Shown here: positions 1 through 5,373 of the stretch, piece after piece | Position numbering within the stretch: the stretch's first letter is position 1 | How the letters are laid out: each line of letters opens with the position of its first letter | DNA from: CAIUVD01 sp044338255 | GTDB taxonomy: Bacteria; Planctomycetota; UBA11346 | Direction: 5' to 3' | Assembly: GCA_044338255.1 (NCBI GenBank) | Contig: JBIILZ010000153.1 | Location: 1 to 7,588, forward strand | Length of the DNA: 7,588 bases | Notes under the pieces: model-generated | Told to the model about the DNA's origin: nothing | Seen by the model: only the letters and a program-made list of their open reading frames with translations | The model's database searches: none | Position numbers and translations under genes: made by a program

Positions 1-97
1 GGCCCGGCCCGTGGGTATTCACGTGCGGGGCCACGGCAGCATTGGCTGTTCGACAGCGTCGGCAGTACGAGAGACGTGGAGCGTACAGGGCGCCCGT

Positions 98-409
98 ATG
101 GCCGGGGCGGCCGGCTATGTCCAACTGCTCAAAAGCGTGGCCTTCATCGGCGGCGCGGTGCTGCTCGCGCGGCTGATCCATGCCCCCGACCTCGCCGCCA
201 TGATCGATGCCTGCCTCACCCACCTGCAAATCGATCCGCAAGGCGAGCACATGCAGCAGGCCATCACCTGTCGGGTGGCGCATCCGTCAGCGCCTACTCC
301 AGCAGCACAGATCCTCCGCGAACAGCCGCATGTAGTGCACCCTTTCGGAAGATCTCCCTGCGGATCTGCGGCACTATGCGCCCAACCATATCTGGACGGT
401 GACCTTTAA
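98..409 (+). pseudogene. DUF2127-like membrane protein remnant (5' part only)
   Basis: Reading from the ATG at 98, the first 65 or so residues (AAGYVQLLKS, then a hydrophobic run, IHAPDLAAM, and HLQIDPQGEHMQQAI) resemble from memory the N-terminal part of DUF2127 integral membrane proteins: a Y-LLKG-like first helix, an 'hRDl' segment and a 'LhlDPd' motif. DUF2127 proteins are usually about 140-200 residues with four membrane segments and have no established function. Here only the first segment survives. Downstream of about position 300 the frame reads as low-quality Pro/Ala/Arg sequence until a TAA at 407-409, with no further membrane helices. I infer a truncated or recombined gene rather than a functional small protein. 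The frame is also open upstream of 98 to near the window start. A short functional membrane protein cannot be excluded. Confidence 0.4.
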
Positions 410-464
410 TATAAACCAGCACAATAAGAAGTTGGAAACAGCTACTCGCTGCCGGGAGTACTAA
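336..464 (+). pseudogene. Orphan C-terminal coding fragment upstream of the kinase
   Basis: This frame, different from that of the DUF2127-like piece, is open from just after a TAG at 333-335 to a TAA at 462-464. It reads as plausible protein: EDLPADLRHYAPNHIWTVTF, then a polar tail ending in ATRCREY. It has no start codon of its own in a sensible place and no recognisable ribosome binding site, so it looks like the 3' end of a gene whose front has been lost or shifted out of frame. I do not recognise the family. It overlaps the DUF2127-like frame at 336-409, so at most one of the two can be real coding there. A chance open frame of 42 codons is also possible in GC-rich DNA. Confidence 0.3.
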
Positions 465-538
465 CTGTGCAAGCGCGGGATCATCGACCAGCGCTGGCAT
501 CTGCGCGGGTCACATCCCATACTGATCACGGATCATTC

Positions 539-3500
539 ATGACCGAGACACCAGATTCGCTTTTCTTAAAGATGGCAGTGGCCAAGGGCCTCATCGATGG
601 GCCATCGGCGAATTCGTTCTATCGCGAGGCGATCAGCAGCAAACGCGAGCTCCGCGAATTGCTGATCGAGCGGCAGATCCTGACCTCGCACCAGATTCTC
701 ATGCTCAGCAAGGAAGCCGGCAAGGCGAACGGCCCCAAGATCATCGCCGGCTTCCAGATCATCGACAAGCTCGGTCAAGGAGGCATGGGCGCGGTCTATC
801 GCGCCACGCAATTGTCCATCGGCCGCCAAGTGGCGCTCAAGATCATGGCCCCGCAAGTGGCCAAGAACGCGATCTTCGCCGAGCGCTTCCTGCGTGAAGC
901 CCGGGCCATGGGCGCCATCAATCACCCCCATGTGATCACCTGCTTCGATGTCGGCAACGATGGCAAGGTCCTCTACATGGCCCTCGAACTGATGACCGGC
1001 GGTGATGCCGATCAGTTGGCGCGCAGCTTCGGCGGCATCCTGCCGGTCGCCCGCGCCTGCGCGATCGTGCGCGACTGCGCCGCCGGGCTGGTGGCCATCC
1101 ATGGTGCCGGTCTCCTGCATCGGGACATCAAGCCGGCGAACATCTTTCTTGGTGAATCAGGAGCCGCGAAGCTCGCCGATCTCGGCCTCGCCCGCCATGA
1201 CGATGGCCAGGATCAGATGACCCATACCGGAACGGCCATGGGGACGCCGGCATACATGTCGCCGGAACAGGCGCTCGGGGTCGACGATCTGGATATCCGC
1301 AGCGATATCTACGCGCTCGGGGCGACCTTGTTCGCGCTCACCACCGGTCAGGCTCCGTTCGTCGGTCAATCGGCCTACGCCATCGTCGCCAAGGTCATCA
1401 ACGAGACCGCCCCCGACCCGCGCAGCCTCAATCCCAATCTCCCTGCCGGAGTGGTGCAGATCATCCGCGCAGCGATGCACAAGGATCGCAACAAACGCCC
1501 GCAGACGCCGCATGAGCTGCAACTGATGCTGGCGCGCTGCTACGACGAGCTGATCGCCGCCGGTTTGACCGAAACCACCGTCGGCCCGGTTCCCGCCAGG
1601 CTCATCCGGACCTTGGGATCGACTCCGTCGAGCAACGGCCAGCGCCAACCCGTATCCGCCGAGACCATCGTCCTGGTGCGCAAACGGAAACTCGCTGTCA
1701 CGGTCGGCATCGCCACAGTCGGCATCGCCGCTGCGGCGCTCCTGGCGGTGGGCGTTGCGGTATGGTCGTCGTCAGCCCCCAAACCGCCACCGTCGCCCGC
1801 CCCCTCACCGGTGGTCATCCCGCCGATCGTGGTGGCTCAGGCACCAGCGCTCGTAAACCCGCCGGTGAAGAAGTCAGCGGCAGCGAAGCCCCTGGTGATC
1901 AATGATCCCTGGCCTGAGCAATCGGCCTGGATCCTGGCCACCAGTGCGCTGCCCGCGGACCAGCAATTGGCCCGGGTGCTCACCGCACTCACGCAATTGA
2001 ACCCCGCTTTCAACGGTGAAAACCAATCCACCATCGATCCCAGCGCAAGACAGGTGACCTCCCTGATCCTTTCTGCGAAGGGACTCGATGACCTGCGTCC
2101 GCTGCAGGCGTTGAAGCATCTCGACACCCTGATCCTGCGTGGCGCCGACCATCATGATCGCGGCCCACTGTTTCAGCTGGCCTCCCTGCAGGGACTGCCG
2201 CTGAGGCACCTGGCCATACCCTGGACCATGGTCGAAGACCTGTCGCCCTTGCGCGGCATGCCGCTGATCGATGTCGATCTGGCCGGCAGCACCGTTACCG
2301 ACCTCACCCCCATCCTCACTCCGCATCTGCAACGTCTGGCATTCAGCACCGAGAAGATCCGCCGGGGCATGACGACCTTACGTGAACTGCCGACGCTCAC
2401 GGCGCTCGGCACAAGCTGGGAATCACTGACGCCAGTCGCGACTTTCTGGCAGACCTATGACGCAGGCGAGCTCCCGGGCAGTGAAGCTAGGATCCTCCCC
2501 AGAGAGGCCCCGCCGGAGCCGGTGGCCGCACCGCTGGCCGCACCGCTGGCCGCACCGGAGGCCGTCGCCCTCCAGGTCCCAGCGCCAGTCGAGGCCGCCC
2601 TTCCGCCTCCGCCGGGGCCGATCTCGGTCACCTCCCTAACGATTCCCGAGACCGCGAATCCCAAGGTCCGGGCTTTCGCCAAGTCCTTCAATGAGGCGGT
2701 GGTCAAGCTCGTCAATGGCCTCACTCAAAAACGCAAGGATGCGACGAAAGTACCGCTGAAAGTGCTCAGCGATGATTACTCCAAATCCTCGCAGAAGGCA
2801 CTCAAGGATCCGGCGCAGCTGGGCGTGGCGATGGCTGCCGGCAAAGCCAAGTTCGCGCTCGAGAACGAGACCAATCCGCGGGCGGCGGTGTTTACTGATC
2901 CATTGCTGCCGAGCACCACGCAACAAGCCCTCAACGAGTGGCGGGCGAGCATCGAGCCGCTCGAGGCGGAAGCCGCCGCCTCGGCCCAGGAGCGTCGCGA
3001 GAAGATCCTCAAGGACCTCGAACCATTCGTCAGCGATGGCAAATCGGGAGCCTCCGAACTGATCACCCAATTGCAGGCGATGATGCCCACCGCGCCGCCA
3101 CCGGTGATCGAAAGCGAACCATTGCCGTTCGACGGTGTCATCTGGCGTTTCGAGGGCATGGCGAGCGCGCCACACGAGACACTCGTGCGCGATCTGAGCG
3201 GTAACCAGGCGCCCGCCCGGCTGATCGGCGACATCGTCGAAACGACGTACGGCAAAGCTTTCTCTGGCGATGGCCGCAGCACGCAGATCAGTGTGCCGCT
3301 GAAACGACCCTTGAGCGCACGTACGCTCATGGCCTGGGTCAATGTCACCCACATCTCGCTCACCGGTGGCGTGCTCGGTCTGCAATCCCCAGACGGTACG
3401 CGTTTCGAAACGATGATGTACTTAGGCTCAGAACAGGGCTGGGGAATCGCCAGCGCGAACCCACGACGCAGCCTGATCACCAATGAACGGGGATATGGCG

Positions 3501-4288
3501 AAGGCCGCTGGCGGCATCTGACGATGGTCGTCAACGGCACCAAGCGGACCTTCTACGATAACGCCGAGGTCCTCGGTAGTGACCAGTTCGGCGAGGCGTC
3601 TTTTCCCGCCGGCAGCGAGTTGATCATCGGCAAGCGCAATAGCGGTCGAGACGAACGCCACTTTGCCGGCTTGATCGATGGCGTGCTGGTCTTCGACCGC
3701 GCCTTGACGGCTGCCGAAATCTTCAAGGTCCGCAATACGCAGATCGCGATCGGAGAACGGATCCGCACCGAAATCCGCGAACGCGAATGGATCACGGTAC
3801 CGGTGAACAACGGCGATTTCAGCAAGCCCGGCAACTCAGGGAGGATTGCCGAATGGCAGTCACGGGGCGATGGCGTCAGCGTCATCGCGGATGCCAACGG
3901 TCGCTTCCTGCGCCTCGATCAATCGAAGGCCGGTCAAGAACCGCGGATCGCCAAGCAGGCCTTCAAGATTGAGCCGACGTGGCGGGCACTGCGCATGCAG
4001 GTGCGCCTGCGCGTGAGCCGGAGCCTCGAACCGGTGCCCGAAAAATATCCTTTCGTCGGCGTCAGCCTGGTGCTCGATGATCCCACTGGCGGTCAACCCA
4101 GTCTGCGCCGCATGGTGAATCTCTCTGAAAATGCCCGACTCGGTGTCTGGGAAGAACCCGCCGATGGCCTCGGCTGGCCGGTACCCCCAGGTTACAGCCT
4201 CTGCACCATCGAGTGCAGCATGCGCAATTACCTCGGCCAATTGGATATCGACGACGTGAAGGTCGCGGCCCTGGTCGGCAAACCGTAG
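539..4288 (+). CDS. Transmembrane Ser/Thr protein kinase with LRR-like, LamG and jelly-roll sensor domains
   Basis: A 1249-residue Hanks-type receptor kinase. Residues 1-70 are a helical leader ('LLIERQILTSHQILML') common before planctomycete kinases. The kinase domain spans about 72-335: Gly loop LGQGGMGAVY (78-87), ATP lysine K101 in VALKIM, helix-C E120, HRDIKPAN with catalytic D196, a DLG (not DFG) magnesium motif at 214-216, GTPAYMSPEQ at 235-244, SDIYALG at 255-261 and the NKRP arginine near 320. All catalytic residues are present. RKRK (381-384) precedes one membrane helix (about 385-409), so the kinase is cytoplasmic and the rest extracytoplasmic. Outside follow a Pro-rich linker, LRR-like repeats (about 504-640, with DLSPLRGMPL), a Pro/Ala linker, a helical stretch (700-850), a LamG/concanavalin-like domain (about 862-1062) and a galactose-binding-like jelly roll (about 1085-1249). 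The only extracytoplasmic cysteines are C1222 and C1226. It probably senses a carbohydrate or surface ligand. Start choice: the ATG at 539 gives the family-like MTETPDSLFL, with only a weak GGA before it; the GTG at 467 has a better GGGAG at 454-458 but adds 24 uncharacteristic residues. Confidence 0.93.
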   Translation: MTETPDSLFLKMAVAKGLIDGPSANSFYREAISSKRELRELLIERQILTSHQILMLSKEAGKANGPKIIAGFQIIDKLGQGGMGAVYRATQLSIGRQVALKIMAPQVAKNAIFAERFLREARAMGAINHPHVITCFDVGNDGKVLYMALELMTGGDADQLARSFGGILPVARACAIVRDCAAGLVAIHGAGLLHRDIKPANIFLGESGAAKLADLGLARHDDGQDQMTHTGTAMGTPAYMSPEQALGVDDLDIRSDIYALGATLFALTTGQAPFVGQSAYAIVAKVINETAPDPRSLNPNLPAGVVQIIRAAMHKDRNKRPQTPHELQLMLARCYDELIAAGLTETTVGPVPARLIRTLGSTPSSNGQRQPVSAETIVLVRKRKLAVTVGIATVGIAAAALLAVGVAVWSSSAPKPPPSPAPSPVVIPPIVVAQAPALVNPPVKKSAAAKPLVINDPWPEQSAWILATSALPADQQLARVLTALTQLNPAFNGENQSTIDPSARQVTSLILSAKGLDDLRPLQALKHLDTLILRGADHHDRGPLFQLASLQGLPLRHLAIPWTMVEDLSPLRGMPLIDVDLAGSTVTDLTPILTPHLQRLAFSTEKIRRGMTTLRELPTLTALGTSWESLTPVATFWQTYDAGELPGSEARILPREAPPEPVAAPLAAPLAAPEAVALQVPAPVEAALPPPPGPISVTSLTIPETANPKVRAFAKSFNEAVVKLVNGLTQKRKDATKVPLKVLSDDYSKSSQKALKDPAQLGVAMAAGKAKFALENETNPRAAVFTDPLLPSTTQQALNEWRASIEPLEAEAAASAQERREKILKDLEPFVSDGKSGASELITQLQAMMPTAPPPVIESEPLPFDGVIWRFEGMASAPHETLVRDLSGNQAPARLIGDIVETTYGKAFSGDGRSTQISVPLKRPLSARTLMAWVNVTHISLTGGVLGLQSPDGTRFETMMYLGSEQGWGIASANPRRSLITNERGYGEGRWRHLTMVVNGTKRTFYDNAEVLGSDQFGEASFPAGSELIIGKRNSGRDERHFAGLIDGVLVFDRALTAAEIFKVRNTQIAIGERIRTEIREREWITVPVNNGDFSKPGNSGRIAEWQSRGDGVSVIADANGRFLRLDQSKAGQEPRIAKQAFKIEPTWRALRMQVRLRVSRSLEPVPEKYPFVGVSLVLDDPTGGQPSLRRMVNLSENARLGVWEEPADGLGWPVPPGYSLCTIECSMRNYLGQLDIDDVKVAALVGKP
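2525..2560 (+). repeat. Three tandem 12-bp repeats coding an Ala-Ala-Pro-Leu linker
   Basis: GCCGCACCGCTG occurs twice in tandem (2525-2536, 2537-2548), followed by a third copy differing in its last three bases (GCCGCACCGGAG, 2549-2560). In frame this gives AAPL-AAPL-AAPE, residues 663-674 of the kinase protein, inside the Pro/Ala linker between the LRR-like region and the helical segment. The unit is a multiple of three, so a change in copy number would lengthen or shorten the linker without a frameshift. Confidence 0.85.
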
Positions 4289-4303
4289 CCGCGATCGCCG
4301 ACC
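4273..4303. terminator. GC-rich hairpin between convergent genes, possible bidirectional terminator
   Basis: GGTCGGC (4273-4279) and GCCGACC (4297-4303) form a perfect 7-bp inverted repeat with a 17-nt loop. It spans the stop codon of the kinase gene (4286-4288) and ends at the stop codon of the minus-strand operon (TAG, 4305-4303). Its place, exactly where two converging transcripts meet, suits a shared terminator. Neither strand has a T-tract after the stem, so classical intrinsic termination is not supported. It may instead act as an RNA 3'-end stabiliser or be chance. Confidence 0.35.
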
Positions 4304-4791
4304 TACAGAGCCTGATCCTGCAGGCGATTCACCAGTAACTGGCTGAGCTCGACGAGCACCCGGTGCTTGACCATCGCCGACTGCATCGCCTCGGCGACCA
4401 GCGGCTGGAGCCGGCGGGCTTCGTGATCATGAAGCACTCCGTCTGACAGATCGAGGGCCATTTCGCCCATCAACTGCGAATTGACCTGATGACTGGCGAT
4501 GATGCTTTGCATGATGCGGGCCACCGCGGCAGCATCGGCCTTGTGCCGGACCGAGCCGCTTTCAGCGCTCGGCCGCAAGCCATCCGCAAGCCGCTGCGTG
4601 CCCCATTGGCGGGCTTCCCATCTGGCCAGGCGCTCAAGCATCGTCCCCGACCAATTCGAAAGATCGCCGCTATCGCGGAGTTCGGCGAGCCAGCGATCAG
4701 CGGTGCGCTTGGGGACCTCGAGAATCTGCCCGAGGTCCGCGCCGCTGAGATCGGCGGTCACGACGAGCACGGCCTGGGTCAAGCGACTCAT
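4303..4791 (-). CDS. HTH regulator with phage CII/CP76-like C-terminal half
   Basis: A 162-residue soluble protein starting MSRLTQAVLV. Residues 13-44 (LSGADLGQILEVP, then KRTADRWLAEL) fit a helix-turn-helix in which KRTADRWLAEL would be the recognition helix; this implies DNA binding. The C-terminal half is all helical and carries ALDLSDGVLHDHEARRL (112-128) followed by a long helix. This resembles the 'aDG.it..E...l' pattern of phage regulatory proteins of the CP76/CII type; that match is from memory and moderate. The ATG is at 4791-4789, sharing bases with the TGA (4790-4788) of the upstream gene in an ATGA overlap, and is preceded by GAGGGG (4803-4798) at 6 nt. This is the second gene of a two-gene operon and is probably translationally coupled. 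A longer frame open to 4947 is ignored because it lies inside the upstream gene. Likely a transcriptional regulator, possibly of the divergent promoter region upstream; target unknown. Confidence 0.75.
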   Translation of the reverse strand: MSRLTQAVLVVTADLSGADLGQILEVPKRTADRWLAELRDSGDLSNWSGTMLERLARWEARQWGTQRLADGLRPSAESGSVRHKADAAAVARIMQSIIASHQVNSQLMGEMALDLSDGVLHDHEARRLQPLVAEAMQSAMVKHRVLVELSQLLVNRLQDQAL

Positions 4792-5285
4792 CGAGCACCC
4801 CTCGAAATCGTCGCGACTGGAGATGCCAGCAGCGGTGCCAGGAAAGACGCCGCCAATCCTTGTGGCTGGCGGCGCCAATCGCCGAGATTGGTAACTTGCC
4901 AATTCCACACCGGCGTGTCGGCGGTGCAGATGCCAGCCGCCAGCCATTGACGCAGCTCGCTACGATGGGTCAGACGAATCGCTCCCACCGGGCCGACGGC
5001 AATCGGTGGCGGCGACAAGAACACGGCGCCGCTGCGCTGTTCATGCGCCGCGATCACCTGCGCGAGCTTGTCATGACTGCAGCCCGACAGCGGTGGCCCT
5101 TCCCAGGCGACCGCCAACCAGCGGCCGCCTCCGACACTGGCGGTGACGGCAGTCCGGCACCGGCCTTCGCGGATGAACTGCTGAAGCAGCTTATCAAGGG
5201 CCGCCGCCGCCTCGGCTACCGCCGGCGCCAAGCGCGGCTCGGCAGCAAAAAGGCGGATCACCGCATCATCCGATAGTTCGATCAT
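4788..5285 (-). CDS. Small SGCS-motif protein of unknown function
   Basis: A 165-residue protein starting MIELSDDAVI with no signal peptide or membrane segment, so probably cytoplasmic. Residues 1-40 are helical (EPRLAPAVAEAAAALDKLL). The core reads GGRWLAVAWEG (53-63), PLSGCSHDKLAQVIAAHE (65-82), then LTHRSELRQWLAAG and TPVWNWQVTNLGDWR (124-138). This order (a strand ending in R-W/F-hydrophobic, SGCS.D, 'TPVfd..V..L..w') resembles a family of short uncharacterised proteins, some mislabelled 'ABC transporter ATPase'; there is no Walker A motif here, so that name is not justified. C69 and D72 are the most striking polar positions. The ATG at 5285-5283 is chosen; a TTG at 5294 adds three residues and neither has a strong Shine-Dalgarno. 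The stop overlaps the start of the HTH gene, implying co-expression and perhaps a partner role. Function unknown. Confidence 0.75.
   Translation of the reverse strand: MIELSDDAVIRLFAAEPRLAPAVAEAAAALDKLLQQFIREGRCRTAVTASVGGGRWLAVAWEGPPLSGCSHDKLAQVIAAHEQRSGAVFLSPPPIAVGPVGAIRLTHRSELRQWLAAGICTADTPVWNWQVTNLGDWRRQPQGLAASFLAPLLASPVATISRGAR
4798..4803 (-). promoter_or_regulatory. Ribosome binding site that fixes the HTH gene start
   Basis: On the minus strand GAGGGG lies 6 nt before the ATG at 4791-4789, inside the 3' end of the SGCS gene. It is the clearest Shine-Dalgarno among the three conventional genes and supports the ATGA-overlapping start over the longer upstream frame. Confidence 0.7.
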
Positions 5286-5335
5286 TTGTACCAAGCTATG
5301 TCCGATACCATTTCCCTCAACGGTGAGCGTCTGAC

Positions 5336-5364
5336 TTGCGGATTGACAATTCCTGAGCTAAAAT
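5336..5364 (+). promoter_or_regulatory. Predicted promoter of the histidine kinase gene (possibly leaderless mRNA)
   Basis: TTGCGG (5336-5341) and TAAAAT (5359-5364) are separated by 17 bp, a good sigma-70-like spacing with -10 match 5/6. Transcription would begin around 5371, only about 3 nt before the ATG at 5374. No Shine-Dalgarno is visible before that ATG, which agrees with a leaderless message. The perfect TTGACA at 5343-5348 is only 10 bp from the same -10 and cannot pair with it normally. Confidence 0.45.
5340..5353. promoter_or_regulatory. Operator-like inverted repeat in the divergent promoter region
   Basis: GGATTGACAATTCC is an interrupted inverted repeat: ATTG-A-CAAT (5342-5350) is perfect around one central base, and the arms extend to GGA/TCC with a one-base offset. 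It lies between the predicted -35 and -10 of the histidine kinase gene and upstream of the operon that encodes an HTH protein, where a repressor or autoregulator would bind. Short repeats of this size also arise by chance. Confidence 0.25.
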
Positions 5365-5373
5365 CACTCAAAG

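Noticed and set aside
76..402. A 108-codon open frame overlapping the DUF2127-like piece
   Set aside because: Arg/Pro/His-rich composition typical of the wrong frame in GC-rich DNA; no recognisable motif and no ribosome site.
393..415. Possible promoter for the Ser/Thr kinase (TATAAA at 410-415)
   Set aside because: No -35 match at proper spacing; TGGACG at 393-398 is only 11 bp away. Too weak to list.
2636..3543. Long minus-strand open frames (about 250 codons) opposite the kinase gene
   Set aside because: They lie fully opposite a well-supported coding region with clear LamG motifs on the plus strand, and their translations show no domain; they are antisense shadows.
4792..4947. Extension of the HTH gene to an upstream ATG at 4947
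   Set aside because: It would overlap the SGCS gene by 160 bp; the GAGGGG ribosome site and ATGA overlap favour 4791.
4489..5276. Plus-strand open frames opposite the minus-strand operon
   Set aside because: Low-complexity or motif-free translations; the minus strand shows the ATGA coupling, a good ribosome site and family-like motifs.
5300..5320. Minus-strand promoter for the SGCS/HTH operon (TTGAGG at 5320-5315)
   Set aside because: The matching -10 region has only about half the consensus bases; a promoter must be near here but I cannot place it.
5343..5348. Perfect TTGACA as a -35 element
   Set aside because: The only good -10 (5359-5364) is 10 bp away, too close; a start 17 bp further on would lie inside the histidine kinase coding region.
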